A stretch of 64,000 nucleotides of DNA, taken from assembly GCF_002218005.2 (NCBI RefSeq), contig NZ_AP018678.1, positions 1,736,001-1,800,000 of the forward strand. Reading direction: 5' to 3'. The notes under the pieces were generated by a model. That model searched no databases. It saw only the letters and a list, made by a program, of their open reading frames with translations, and was not told the DNA's origin. The translations under genes and the position numbers were made by a program. The DNA is from Vibrio algivorus. GTDB lineage: Bacteria > Pseudomonadota > Gammaproteobacteria > Enterobacterales > Vibrionaceae. Every line of letters starts with the position of its first letter. The stretch's first letter is position 1. Positions 44,891 through 54,221 of this stretch are shown piece by piece.

Positions 44891-45769
44891 TTATTGAATA
44901 CCAGCGTCTTTGAGTGCTTGAGCCACAATCGTTTGACCAGATTCCGTTAGCTCGGTTAATGGTAAACGCAAGTACCCTTCAGAGATCAAACCAAGTTTAT
45001 GAGCGGCCCATTTCACTGGAATAGGGCTAGATTCAATAAATAAATCTTTATGTAGTGGCATTAGCTTTTGATTAATTTCATCAGCCGCATCAAGTTTTCC
45101 TTCTGCAGCCAACTTAAACATTTGTGCCATTTCTGCAGCGGCGATATTATTGGTTACAGAAATTACACCATTACCACCGCGCTTAACAAAATCTAAGCCA
45201 GTCGCATCATCACCACTAAGTAAGACGAATTCATCACCACAAAGTTCACGGAATTTATCCACTCGAGACAAATCACCCGTAGCATCTTTAATTCCCACAA
45301 TATTATCAAGTTGAGATAAGCGCCCCACGGTTTCAGGTAATAAATCTACTGCTGTACGGCCCGGCACATTATAAAGAATCACTGGCACTTCACTGACTTC
45401 CGCAATCGCTTTATAGTGTTGGTATAAACCTTCTTGAGTTGGCTTATTGTAGTACGGCGTCACACTCAAACAGCCTGCAACACCTGAATCATTAAGCAAA
45501 CGACTAAACGTCACCGCTTCATGAGTAGCATTAGCACCAGTACCTGCAATAATAGGGATACGTCCAGCCGCAAATTCCACTGTTTTATTCACAACTTTGA
45601 CATGTTCTTCAACGGTTAAAGTGGCAGACTCACCTGTCGTACCAACCGCAACAATACCGCTTGAACCTGATTTAATATGGTATTCCACTAGATTTTTAAG
45701 GCTATCATAATCGACTTCATCGAGATGATTAAAAGGCGTAACTAGTGCAACTATACTTCCTGAGAACAT
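44891..45769 (-). CDS. dapA: 4-hydroxy-tetrahydrodipicolinate synthase
   Basis: A 292-residue DapA of E. coli length. It starts MFSGSIVALVTPF. It has GTTGESATLT, the catalytic Tyr in TPYYNKPTQEGL and the Schiff-base Lys in NIVGIKDATGDLSR. It condenses pyruvate with aspartate semialdehyde for lysine and diaminopimelate. AGGAGAG lies just before the ATG at 45769. The frame continues upstream into repeat copy C, but that is not coding. Expected to form an operon with bamC. Confidence 0.96.
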   Translation of the reverse strand: MFSGSIVALVTPFNHLDEVDYDSLKNLVEYHIKSGSSGIVAVGTTGESATLTVEEHVKVVNKTVEFAAGRIPIIAGTGANATHEAVTFSRLLNDSGVAGCLSVTPYYNKPTQEGLYQHYKAIAEVSEVPVILYNVPGRTAVDLLPETVGRLSQLDNIVGIKDATGDLSRVDKFRELCGDEFVLLSGDDATGLDFVKRGGNGVISVTNNIAAAEMAQMFKLAAEGKLDAADEINQKLMPLHKDLFIESSPIPVKWAAHKLGLISEGYLRLPLTELTESGQTIVAQALKDAGIQ

Positions 45770-45792
45770 GTTTCTCTCCTTATGAAATTCGA

Positions 45793-46073
45793 TATACCCA
45801 AATAACTTCAAGATGCAAAATTCAGAGCTATCATCCAAATCTTTAGGCAAAGAAGATTGACGAAGGAATATTAGTTCCTTTTCCAACCAATCTGACACTG
45901 CCTATCTCTATATAAAAAGAAGAGGTTTGGATTAAGCTCCCGAAGGGCAAGTTAAAACCAGCTTTATGCGGTGTTATATTGAACAGAGATAGAATCTGAT
46001 CATGTTCAATTTGCCTTGTCTAAAGCTGGTTTGATTCTTACTGAAACTCGTATCTTGAAGTCACTTGGGTATA
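45793..46073. repeat. MITE-like element, family 1, full copy C (281 bp, inverted)
   Basis: Inverted relative to copy A. It begins TATACCCAAATAACTTCAAG and ends CTTGAAGTCACTTGGGTATA. The interior reads as the complement of copy A with scattered differences and small insertions. It lies 24 nt upstream of the dapA start, between divergent dapA and gcvR, so the dapA promoter probably lies within or beyond it. Confidence 0.85.
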
Positions 46074-46262
46074 GCATGTTACTTTAACAAGCCCAATAAA
46101 GACAAGGGATCAACTCTTCTTTCTGGTAATTTACAACGAAATAATGACATTGGTTTACTTTCTCAATATAAAAGCTCTCTAGAAAGATCTTGCTTTCACT
46201 TACAGCGGTCAATTTTATTTATGATAAGATGTCATTATTATTTCAATTTGGACGTTGAGATC

Positions 46263-46811
46263 ATGGTTCATCATCTAGTTATTACCGCAGTCGGTTCAGA
46301 TAGACCGGGAATCTGCAATCGCTTAACCCAGGTTGTAACGCATTCTGGCGGAAACATTGTCGACAGTCGCATTGCTTTATTCGGTACAGAGTTCACTTTA
46401 ATAATGCTGATCTCAGGTGAAACCAATGCCATTACTCGCATCGAAACCTTATTGCCATCAATGAGTGCAGAACACGACCTAATGGTAGTAATGAAACGTA
46501 CGGCTCCTCACCAGCCTCCTCAATATACTTACAAAGTTGAATGCACCATTGAATCGGAAGACCGAGTAGGCTTAACTGAAGCATTTACTCAATTTTTTTC
46601 CAACCATCAGATCAATATCTCTGAGTTAAGCGCTCAAACTCAAAAAGCCGCCACATCTCAACAAACAGAACAGACTGACCAGTTTCATATTTTTATTTCA
46701 GGCTTAACCGAGCTTGATATGGATGCTAATCAACTGGAACAAGCATTTAAACGATTATGTCAGACGCTTTCAGTCAATGGTGATCTACAAATACAAGCAA
46801 AAATAGATTAA
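46263..46811 (+). CDS. gcvR: Glycine cleavage system regulator GcvR
   Basis: A 182-residue protein with two ACT domains (about 4-75, HHLVITAVGSDRPGICNRLT; and about 90-178, YKVECTIESEDRVGLTEAF), as in E. coli GcvR. It antagonises GcvA control of glycine cleavage genes. The start was set at 46263, where GAG lies 5 nt upstream. The reading frame extends 66 codons further up into repeat copy C, with no family support. Confidence 0.9.
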   Translation: MVHHLVITAVGSDRPGICNRLTQVVTHSGGNIVDSRIALFGTEFTLIMLISGETNAITRIETLLPSMSAEHDLMVVMKRTAPHQPPQYTYKVECTIESEDRVGLTEAFTQFFSNHQINISELSAQTQKAATSQQTEQTDQFHIFISGLTELDMDANQLEQAFKRLCQTLSVNGDLQIQAKID

Positions 46812-46872
46812 TAATTTCACCTGATAGCTAAGTAACTTCGGATAAGAAACACCGCAAATAAAAGGAAGAATC

Positions 46873-47343
46873 ATGCAAACATTAACCGCAGGCACTCCCG
46901 CACCTAATTTCGCTTTACTTAACCAAGACGGCAAAACCATTTCTTTAGGTGACTTTAAAGGTAAGAAAGTTTTATTTTACTTTTACCCAAAAGCAATGAC
47001 GCCTGGCTGTACGGTTCAAGCTCAAGGCCTTCGCGATATTCAACAAGAACTAGCAGATAAAAATGTAGTCGTACTCGGCGTCAGTATTGATCCAGTAAAA
47101 CGTCTGGGTAAGTTTATCGAGCGAGATAACTTAAACTTCACTCTATTGTCTGATGAAGATCATGCTGTAGCTGAACAGTTTGGCGTGTGGGGCGAGAAGA
47201 AATTTATGGGTAAGATCTATGATGGCTTGCACCGTATCAGCTTCTTAATTGATGAAAACGGCATGATTGAGCATGTCTTCAATAAATTTAAAACTAAAGA
47301 TCATCACGAAGTCGTACTTAACTACCTAAATGATAATGCTTAG
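46873..47343 (+). CDS. bcp: Thiol peroxidase Bcp, 1-Cys form
   Basis: A 156-residue peroxiredoxin of the Bcp/PrxQ group. It has the peroxidatic Cys46 in MTPGCTVQAQGL. The E. coli resolving cysteine (position 51, CTVQACG) is replaced by Gln, and a further E. coli cysteine (HQVCEQ) is Ala here, leaving one Cys. It should therefore need an external thiol to recycle. It reduces hydroperoxides in the cytoplasm. It follows gcvR, as in E. coli. Confidence 0.94.
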   Translation: MQTLTAGTPAPNFALLNQDGKTISLGDFKGKKVLFYFYPKAMTPGCTVQAQGLRDIQQELADKNVVVLGVSIDPVKRLGKFIERDNLNFTLLSDEDHAVAEQFGVWGEKKFMGKIYDGLHRISFLIDENGMIEHVFNKFKTKDHHEVVLNYLNDNA

Positions 47344-47400
47344 TTATTAACCCTGATATTATTGTGGTCTATTAACCTAAAGATAAATAATGATCAAACT

Positions 47401-47438
47401 AAAACGCCCCGATATCATCAAATATCGGGGCGTTTTTA
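47401..47438. terminator. Bidirectional terminator between bcp and perM
   Basis: A perfect 15-bp stem including A/T tails (47401-47415 with 47422-47436) and a 6-nt loop. It is one of the strongest in the window. Confidence 0.92.
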
Positions 47439-47472
47439 AATAAATTAAGGCTTTGTAACTGAAGTTAATTCA

Positions 47473-48552
47473 CTATACCGACTCTGTTGGCGGTTCATTA
47501 TTTACTTCATTACTTGGTAAAGCATTCCAAACGGCCTTAACTAAGGTAGCCAATGGAATCGCAAAGAACACGCCCCAAAACCCCCATAAACCACCAAATA
47601 CCAACACAGCTACTATGATTGCAACTGGATGTAAATTAACCGCTTCCGAAAACAATACGGGTACCAGCACATTACCATCGAGCATTTGTACTATGCCATA
47701 AGCGATCACTAACCAATAAAATTGAGGAACTAATCCCCACTGGAATAGTGCGACCAATACTACTGGAACGGTAACCGCTACCGCTCCTATATAAGGAATA
47801 AGTACAGAGAAACCGACTGCAACGGCGAGTAATACAGGATAACGCAACCCAAACATCAAGAACACGATGTAAGTTGCCACGCCAACGATCACAATCTCCA
47901 CGACTTTACCACGGATATAATTAGAGATTTGATTGTGCATTTCATCCCACACTTTGGTGGCTAAACGACGATTTTGTGGTAATACCCCACTTAACGTTGC
48001 CATGAGCTCTGATTTGTCTTTCAGTAAAAAGAAAATCAATAACGGTACAAGTACTAGGTAAACCCCTAGTGTCGCCAAGCTCAATAATGAAGCCATTGAG
48101 CCACGCAAAATGGTGTCACCCATACCTATTATTTTATTTTGAGCGTTATGCATAATCACTTCGATCACTTGAACATCCGCTATATCTGGATAACGCTGTG
48201 GTAAGCTCGCAATATAACTTTGGAAAGTGGTATACATACTCGGCATGTCATTCAGTAAACTCGCAATTTGTCGCCAAATAGTCGGCACTAGGCCAAAGAA
48301 AGCTAACAGCATCAACCCAATGAAAGCACTCACAACCACCAAGACACTCGCAAGTCGAGGCAGTCCTAGTTTAAATAAACGGTTAACAGGCCACTCCAAC
48401 AAGTACGCTAATACAATAGCGACCAATAACGGCGCAATTAAATGTCCAAAAAAATAAATAGTAATAAAACCGAATAATAAAATCGCCACTAAGCTCACGG
48501 CATGTGGATCAGAAAATCGTTTTTTATACCAACGAACTATCATTTCAAACAT
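47473..48552 (-). CDS. perM: AI-2E family transporter PerM (YfgO)
   Basis: A 359-residue membrane protein with about seven to eight hydrophobic helices, including pairs at the N terminus (VAILLFGFITIYFFGHLIAP) and a block near 210-330 containing GVFFAIPLATLVKA. It belongs to the AI-2E/PerM permease family. Substrates are not settled. The ATG directly follows the stop of the TusA-like gene, and AAGGAA lies 9 nt upstream inside that gene, indicating coupling. Confidence 0.85.
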   Translation of the reverse strand: MFEMIVRWYKKRFSDPHAVSLVAILLFGFITIYFFGHLIAPLLVAIVLAYLLEWPVNRLFKLGLPRLASVLVVVSAFIGLMLLAFFGLVPTIWRQIASLLNDMPSMYTTFQSYIASLPQRYPDIADVQVIEVIMHNAQNKIIGMGDTILRGSMASLLSLATLGVYLVLVPLLIFFLLKDKSELMATLSGVLPQNRRLATKVWDEMHNQISNYIRGKVVEIVIVGVATYIVFLMFGLRYPVLLAVAVGFSVLIPYIGAVAVTVPVVLVALFQWGLVPQFYWLVIAYGIVQMLDGNVLVPVLFSEAVNLHPVAIIVAVLVFGGLWGFWGVFFAIPLATLVKAVWNALPSNEVNNEPPTESV

Positions 48553-48795
48553 TCAATTTGATTCCTTTTTTGTTACTAACAAAGTACATTCATCATTATG
48601 CTGTTGTACTTTTACTGAATACGAGGTTTGCTTAAAATATCGAATCATATCGTTAATCGATGCAGTGTCATTCGATATTATGGTTAGTGATTGCTGGTTC
48701 AACAGTTCAGCACTTTTCCGTTTGGCTAACAATAGTGCCATTGGGCAGCGCTGAGATCGTAAATCAAGACACTCTACTTTCATTCTGCCAGACAA
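48553..48795 (-). CDS. TusA-like sulfur-carrier family protein
   Basis: An 80-residue SirA/TusA fold protein. The conserved Cys17 is in DLRSQRCPMALLLAKR, although the canonical CPxP is altered to CPMA. The family carries persulfide sulfur for tRNA thiolation and other pathways. The partner is unknown. The gene abuts perM (TGA-ATG). Because the CPxP proline is missing, a role different from TusA is possible. Confidence 0.75.
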   Translation of the reverse strand: MSGRMKVECLDLRSQRCPMALLLAKRKSAELLNQQSLTIISNDTASINDMIRYFKQTSYSVKVQQHNDECTLLVTKKESN

Positions 48796-48829
48796 CCTTT
48801 ATGATAGAGTTACTAATTTTCAGCGAGTA

Positions 48830-49085
48830 TATACCCAAGTGACTTCAAGATGCGAGTTTCAGCAAGAATAAAACAAGGCAAATAGAATATGACTATAGCG
48901 ATTCTATCTCTGTCCAATTTAACGCAGTATAAAGCAGGTTTTAACTTGCCCTTCGGAAGCTTCATCCAAACCGTTATACCGTGGCAGATTGACTCAAAAG
49001 GTGTTTACATTAACTCACAAACCTTCCTAGCCTAAAAGCTTGGATGATAACTCTAAATTCTGTATCTTGACGTCATTTAGGTATA
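48830..49085. repeat. MITE-like element, family 1, copy D (256 bp)
   Basis: Same orientation as copy A, starting TATACCCAAGTGACTTCAAG and ending near TCATTTAGGTATA. It is more diverged than copy A and has a small deletion in the first hairpin arm. It fills most of the gap between the TusA-like gene and bepA, which are divergent. Confidence 0.82.
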
Positions 49086-49172
49086 GATACTTTACATAAA
49101 AAAGAAACCAAGCTAATCGTTTAGGGTCTTATATCACAAACAAATAATACCCTTAGCTGTAAATAATAATGG

Positions 49173-50639
49173 ATGTTGCTTAACGATATGCGCCAATTTT
49201 TTCGCACTACCGCATGCTTATGTCTTTCGGCTTTATTATGCGTACAACCTATTGCCTATGCACAGCAAGACTTACCGGATATAGGTACCGCTGCAGCAGG
49301 CACATTGACCATTGCTCAAGAATTAGAATATGGCGATGCTTACATGCGAATTTTGCGCAGCACTAGTCCAATTATCAGTGACCCTGTTATGGATGAGTAC
49401 ATCACCTCGTTAGGCCACCAGCTGGTTGCAAGTGCTAATGATGTCAAAACCCCTTTTCACTTCCATTTGATCCGTGATCGTAGTGTGAATGCCTTTGCCT
49501 TTTTTGGTGGGTACGTGGTGGCCAATACTGGTTTATTTCTCCACGCCAATAATGAAAGCCAACTTGCTTCAGTTTTTGCTCACGAAATATCCCATATTAC
49601 CCAGCGACATCTTGCTAGACATATGGAAGATCAAGCACGTCGTACGCCATTAACCATTGCCGCTTTAGTTGGCTCCTTATTACTTGCCATTGCCTCTCCA
49701 GAAGCCGGGATAGCTGCGGTTAACGCCACTACCGCCGGCTCAATGCAAGCAAGCATTAACTACACACGATCCAATGAGCAAGAAGCAGACCGATTTGGTA
49801 TTGCAACCCTAGCAAGAGCAGGATTTGATCCTGAAGGTATGCCTGATTTCTTTGGCCAGTTAGCCGATCAATATCGCTATGCAAGCACTCCACCACCCAT
49901 GTTGCTAAGTCACCCCTTACCCAAGGCGCGCCTATCCGAAGCAAGAGATAGAGCAGGTCGTTACCCTAGAGTCAATCCCCCTATTTCTGTTAGTTTTCAT
50001 CTTGCTAAGGCGCGAGTAATCGCCCGCTATGCTAGTATCGATTCAGCTCAATCATTGGATTGGTTTGAGCGTAGACTGCAAAAAGCTAGTCCAATGATAA
50101 AACCAACTTTAGAATACGGCCAAGCCTTGGTTTACATGGATAGTGGTAAAATATCTCAAGCGGAAAGCATCTTAACCCGACTATTAGCCAGCGATCCTTA
50201 CAATAACTTTTATTTAGATGCTGTGTCTGACTTATACATACATAAAAAACAGTATGACAGCGCGATAAATTTACTTAAAAAAGGCCTTGAAAGAAAACCT
50301 GGCAATCAAGTGTTAACCATTAACTACGCCAATGTTCTTATTGAGGCAAACCGCAATAAAGAAGCGATAAACATTTTACAAAGGTATACCCATTCCCATC
50401 CAGATGAAACGGTAGGGTGGTCTCTGTTAGCTAATGCTAATCGTAAAGCCGCCAATGAACCGGAACAACTTGCAGCAGAAGGCGAAATATTTGCACTACG
50501 GGCTAATTGGAATAAAGCCATCAGTAACTATACCAGAGCAAGTCAATTAGCCGAATTAGGCAGTCTACAACAAGCAAGATATGATGCACGAATTGACCAA
50601 TTGCGTATTGAACAGCAACGTTTTGCCGCTCTACAATAA
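49173..50639 (+). CDS. bepA: Periplasmic metalloprotease/chaperone BepA
   Basis: A 488-residue protein. Its signal peptide ends PIAYA (near residue 30). The M48 peptidase domain has zinc motif HEISH (137-141) and third ligand in EQEADRFG. A C-terminal TPR domain (about 300-480) follows. It degrades or rescues stalled LptD and other outer-membrane proteins at the BAM complex. The start at 49173 is uncertain. An in-frame ATG at 49188 would give a cleaner signal peptide, and neither has a clear ribosome site. Confidence 0.92.
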   Translation: MLLNDMRQFFRTTACLCLSALLCVQPIAYAQQDLPDIGTAAAGTLTIAQELEYGDAYMRILRSTSPIISDPVMDEYITSLGHQLVASANDVKTPFHFHLIRDRSVNAFAFFGGYVVANTGLFLHANNESQLASVFAHEISHITQRHLARHMEDQARRTPLTIAALVGSLLLAIASPEAGIAAVNATTAGSMQASINYTRSNEQEADRFGIATLARAGFDPEGMPDFFGQLADQYRYASTPPPMLLSHPLPKARLSEARDRAGRYPRVNPPISVSFHLAKARVIARYASIDSAQSLDWFERRLQKASPMIKPTLEYGQALVYMDSGKISQAESILTRLLASDPYNNFYLDAVSDLYIHKKQYDSAINLLKKGLERKPGNQVLTINYANVLIEANRNKEAINILQRYTHSHPDETVGWSLLANANRKAANEPEQLAAEGEIFALRANWNKAISNYTRASQLAELGSLQQARYDARIDQLRIEQQRFAALQ

Positions 50640-50667
50640 TTCAATTAAAACTTTATAAGGATATGTC

Positions 50668-51018
50668 ATGTCAGTTGTTATTTATCACAACCCACGCTGC
50701 TCAAAAAGCCGCCAAACATTAGAACTATTAACCAACCAAGGTATTGAACCACAAGTAGTAAAATATCTTGATGAGACGCCAGATGTTGGCACGCTAAAAA
50801 CACTGTTTAAACAACTAGGTTTAACCAAGGTTCGCGATATGATGCGTACCAAAGAAGATATTTATAAATCACTAAACTTAGCCGATGAGACTCTGAGTGA
50901 CGATGATCTATTTAATGCTATGGTTGAAAATCCAAAATTGATTGAGCGCCCTATCGTGGTGGCCAATGACCAAGCTCGTCATGGCCGTCCACCAGAGCAA
51001 GTGCTTGAAATTCTATGA
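50668..51018 (+). CDS. yfgD: ArsC-family protein YfgD
   Basis: A 116-residue arsenate reductase-like protein. Its active-site Cys11 is in IYHNPRCSKSRQT, and KEDIYKSLNL and ERPIVVANDQA match E. coli YfgD, which also follows bepA. Family members are glutaredoxin-coupled reductases. Arsenate activity is unproven for this member. Its stop overlaps the next start by 4 nt. Confidence 0.9.
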   Translation: MSVVIYHNPRCSKSRQTLELLTNQGIEPQVVKYLDETPDVGTLKTLFKQLGLTKVRDMMRTKEDIYKSLNLADETLSDDDLFNAMVENPKLIERPIVVANDQARHGRPPEQVLEIL

Positions 51019-51614
51019 CACGCTCTATCAATATTATCGTGTTGTACCATAGTCGACATGGTACAACACAACAGCTAGCTCGCCATATTGCTCGCGGAGT
51101 GGAGTCAGTAGAAAGCTGCCAAGCTTCATTACGTACTGTCGCAGATATTGTGCCAAATGATGACTACTCTACAACCAGCCCTGTGATCGAATTACCAGAA
51201 TTAAAGCAATGCGATGGACTGGCGATTGGTAGCCCAGTTTGGTTTGGCAATATGAGTGCAGCGATGAAACACTTTTGGGACCAAACCACTTCTTTGTGGA
51301 TCGCTGGCGACTTAATTGATAAACCTGCTTGCGTATTTACCTCATCATCGTCCCCTCATGGTGGACAAGAAACAACCCAACACTCAATGATGTTACCATT
51401 ATTACATCATGGAATGATGGTGATGGGGATCCCTTATTCAGAACCGAGCCTCCACACTAGCTTTAAAGGCGGAACACCCTATGGAGCAAGCTCAATATCG
51501 AAACAAGGTCATAGCGGACTCGATAAACAAGTGACTGAGTTAGCATTTGCACAAGGCCAGCGTTTAGCAAAAACGGCTTTAGCCTTATCATCACTCCACA
51601 CTTCATCAAATTAA
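51015..51614 (+). CDS. WrbA-like flavodoxin-fold NAD(P)H:quinone oxidoreductase
   Basis: A 199-residue flavoprotein. The FMN phosphate loop SRHGTTQQLARHI is near the N terminus, GSPVWFGNMSAAMKHFWDQT matches the WrbA fold, and FTSSSSPHGGQETT forms a second flavin loop. WrbA-type enzymes reduce quinones by two electrons. It is translationally coupled to yfgD and 12 nt before the DUF2069 gene. Confidence 0.88.
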   Translation: MTRSINIIVLYHSRHGTTQQLARHIARGVESVESCQASLRTVADIVPNDDYSTTSPVIELPELKQCDGLAIGSPVWFGNMSAAMKHFWDQTTSLWIAGDLIDKPACVFTSSSSPHGGQETTQHSMMLPLLHHGMMVMGIPYSEPSLHTSFKGGTPYGASSISKQGHSGLDKQVTELAFAQGQRLAKTALALSSLHTSSN

Positions 51615-51626
51615 GACACGGATTTT

Positions 51627-52061
51627 ATGACACAATCATCGGCGACATCGCCACTTTTTGAGCGCTACTTAGCTTTATTCAGCTACTTTGCACTACTGCT
51701 GTGGGTGCTCGCATGGCATGGTTTTATTTCCCCTCATCCCGATCTTAATTCAACTGCCGTCACCGTAGGTTGGTGTATCCCGTTATTGCTGCCTTTTATC
51801 GGCATCATTAAAGGCAAACCTTATACCCATGCTTGGGCGAACTTCATTTTAATGTTCTACTTTTTGCATTCATTAACCATTTTATATATCGATAATGGTG
51901 AGCGAATGCTTGCAGCAATTGAACTGCTTCTAACTAGCGTTAATTTTGTGGCCAATATTCTTTATGCTCGCCACAAAGGTAAAGCGCTTGGCCTAAAACT
52001 GACACGTCTTTCTGAAGTAGAAAAGCAAGAAAAAGCCAAGTTTGAAAGCTCAAGCAAGTAG
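51627..52061 (+). CDS. DUF2069 family membrane protein
   Basis: A 144-residue protein with four hydrophobic segments in the first 115 residues (YFALLLWVLAWHGFISP; WCIPLLLPFIGIIKG) and a short charged C-terminal tail. This fits DUF2069, often found after bepA, yfgD and a wrbA-like gene. Function unknown. Last gene of that unit. Confidence 0.82.
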   Translation: MTQSSATSPLFERYLALFSYFALLLWVLAWHGFISPHPDLNSTAVTVGWCIPLLLPFIGIIKGKPYTHAWANFILMFYFLHSLTILYIDNGERMLAAIELLLTSVNFVANILYARHKGKALGLKLTRLSEVEKQEKAKFESSSK

Positions 52062-52067
52062 TATTAC

Positions 52068-52104
52068 CAATGACGCCAATGTGCAGGACTCAGAGTTATC
52101 CAAT
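52068..52104. repeat. Degenerate family 1 remnant
   Basis: CCAATGTGCAGGACTCAGAG then TTATCCAA is a diverged match to the family 1 end TGCAGAATTCAGAGCTATCATCCAA, lying between convergent genes at the LysR stop. Confidence 0.4.
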
Positions 52105-53018
52105 TACTCAGAAAAAGCTTGAGATAAGACTTTCTGAACTTCAGTTCTAAGCCAACGGTGTGCAAGGTTATTATGTTGTCTTGCATGCCAAACCATATGA
52201 TATTGATAAGTGGCAGTCTCTATTGGAGTATCCATAACGATCACCTGTAAGTGTTCCGCCATTTTTCTAGCCAAACATCCCGGCAAGGTTAGCAATAAAT
52301 CACTTTGTTCAATAGCATAAGGCGCCGCGGTAAAATGTGGCATTCGCAACACCACGTTACGCTTACGACCAATTTTTGCTAAAGCTAAATCAATCGCTCC
52401 AGCCCTATCTCCTCCCATCGAAATTAACGCATGAGCGCTATTACAATAAGCATCTAAAGTTAGAGGTTGATTAGCTAATGGATGGTTTTTTCTCATCATA
52501 GTAACTAAACGATCGGGACCAAGTGCTTGCGCATAAATATCGGCTTGCGGTTTTTGTACATCACTACTAAAACTTAAGTCAGCCTCACCAAGCGATAACT
52601 TTTCCATCATATCTGGCTGGCGATTTAAACACGTCAATGAAACTCCAGGTGCCTGTTCAAATAGTGTTTTGTAAACGGGTGGCATGAAAACTTGTGAGAA
52701 AAAATCACTCATCATCAGCGTGAAATGCGTATTAGCTTGTTTAGGTTCAAAAGCCGCGGGATTCAACAGCGTTTCTGCGTGCTGTAATAAACAATCCAGT
52801 GACGTCGACATTTCAATAGTACGCTCAGTAGGTAGCAGGCCACCTTTGGTTCGTACAAATAATGGATCACCAAATTGATGACGTAAACGCTGCAAAGTAC
52901 GGCTCATTGCCGATTGCGTGATATTAAGTTGCAAAGCCGCTTTGGTGACACTCTTGGTGCGTATTAAAGCTTGTAATGCGACTAGTAAATTTAAGTCGAC
53001 TTGATTTAGCTTGTTCAT
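52104..53018 (-). CDS. LysR-family transcriptional regulator
   Basis: A 304-residue LysR regulator. The N-terminal winged helix (LLVALQALIRTKSVTKAALQ then QSAMSRTLQRLRHQFGDPLF) is followed by a periplasmic-binding-like effector domain (about 90-300). It is divergent from the reductase/alcohol dehydrogenase pair, which it probably controls. The effector is unknown. A spaced GGTAAT/ATTACC inverted repeat lies in the 110-nt shared promoter region. Confidence 0.87.
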   Translation of the reverse strand: MNKLNQVDLNLLVALQALIRTKSVTKAALQLNITQSAMSRTLQRLRHQFGDPLFVRTKGGLLPTERTIEMSTSLDCLLQHAETLLNPAAFEPKQANTHFTLMMSDFFSQVFMPPVYKTLFEQAPGVSLTCLNRQPDMMEKLSLGEADLSFSSDVQKPQADIYAQALGPDRLVTMMRKNHPLANQPLTLDAYCNSAHALISMGGDRAGAIDLALAKIGRKRNVVLRMPHFTAAPYAIEQSDLLLTLPGCLARKMAEHLQVIVMDTPIETATYQYHMVWHARQHNNLAHRWLRTEVQKVLSQAFSE

Positions 53019-53128
53019 GATATGACTTTAGCTCATTTTGGTAATTATCTTTATGCATTAGGAATATATTACCTTTCTCGCTATTCTAACAGTATAAATT
53101 TTCAGTCTACTCCACGATAGAGGTTCCA

Positions 53129-54139
53129 ATGCATATTGAAAGTAAAGGTTACGCTTTAAAGCAACGTCCAGCTGGCATGCCAACTCAAGAGTGTTTTGAG
53201 TTACAAAACGAAACGATTACTGATATCACTGAAGGCCAATTCATCATCAAGAACCTTTGGTTATCCGTTGATCCTTATATGCGTGGCAGAATGACCGATG
53301 CAGAAAGTTATGTTCCGCCATTTCAACTTGGCGAATTAATGCAAGGTTCTGCGATTGGTGAAGTTATTGAGTCAAAACACCCAGACTTTCAAGTAGGCGA
53401 TAAAGTTAACAGCATGCTCGGTTGGCGCGAATACGCAGTCTCAACCGGTGAAATGGTACAAAAACTGCCACAGACTACACTACCCGACCAAAGCTTCCTC
53501 GGTGTTGCAGGTATGCCTGGCTTAACCGCTTGGGTTGGTTTGAATATTATTGGCGAACTGAAAGAAGGCGAAACCGTATTAGTTTCTGCCGCTTCAGGTG
53601 CGGTCGGTAGCCTAGTCTGTCAATTTGCTAAATTGAAAGGCTGCCGCGTTATTGGTAGTGCTGGCAGTGCTGAAAAAGTGGAATGGTTAAAATCACTTGG
53701 TGTCGACGGCGTCATCAATTACAAAGATTATAACAATGCCGCAGAGCTTGAAGCCGCACTCGCAGAGCATTGCCCACAAGGCGTTGATGTGTGCTACGAA
53801 AATGTTGGTGGTGATCACCTAGAAGCCGCACTAAATTTACTCAACCGTTATGGACGCATGAGTGTCTGCGGCATGATTGATCTATATAACCTAGAAGACG
53901 CTAAAGCCGGCCCAAATAACCTAGCTAACATCGTCAAGAAGAGCCTACGTATTCAAGGCTTCATCGTCTCTGATCACTGGGAACATTACCCAAGCTATGT
54001 TGCGCAATTAACTCAATGGGTTGAGCAAGGAAAAATTAGCTGGAAAGAGACGACCCGTGAAGGTATCGAAGCTACCCCTGATGCATTCCTTGGACTCTTT
54101 AAAGGTGAGAACATCGGTAAGATGCTCATTAAACTGTAA
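53129..54139 (+). CDS. NADP-dependent oxidoreductase (CurA/YncB-like, zinc-free MDR)
   Basis: A 336-residue medium-chain reductase with the Rossmann motif SAASGAVGSLVCQFAK and ALNLLNRYGRMSVCGMIDLYN. It lacks the zinc-ligand cysteines of classical alcohol dehydrogenases. It resembles E. coli CurA (curcumin/dihydrocurcumin reductase) and leukotriene B4 dehydrogenase, which reduce alkenal double bonds. It is probably transcribed with the alcohol dehydrogenase 82 nt downstream. Both lie opposite a LysR gene. Confidence 0.87.
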   Translation: MHIESKGYALKQRPAGMPTQECFELQNETITDITEGQFIIKNLWLSVDPYMRGRMTDAESYVPPFQLGELMQGSAIGEVIESKHPDFQVGDKVNSMLGWREYAVSTGEMVQKLPQTTLPDQSFLGVAGMPGLTAWVGLNIIGELKEGETVLVSAASGAVGSLVCQFAKLKGCRVIGSAGSAEKVEWLKSLGVDGVINYKDYNNAAELEAALAEHCPQGVDVCYENVGGDHLEAALNLLNRYGRMSVCGMIDLYNLEDAKAGPNNLANIVKKSLRIQGFIVSDHWEHYPSYVAQLTQWVEQGKISWKETTREGIEATPDAFLGLFKGENIGKMLIKL

Positions 54140-54221
54140 TAAGAAATCATCATTCTGAACACAATCTAAATTCAATAACGTCTCTTTCACGCAAAAGCGA
54201 CGATTTACTCTGGAGCAACAA

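Noticed and set aside
45770..45898. N-terminal extension of DapA
   Set aside because: It is read from the repeat. The ATG at 45769 has a strong ribosome site and gives the family length.
46065..46262. 66-residue N-terminal extension of GcvR
   Set aside because: It lies partly in repeat copy C, lacks family similarity, and a suitable start with a ribosome site exists at 46263.
46825..46845. Further family 1 repeat copy
   Set aside because: Only about ten bases (CTAAGTAACTTC) match, which is too little in AT-rich sequence.
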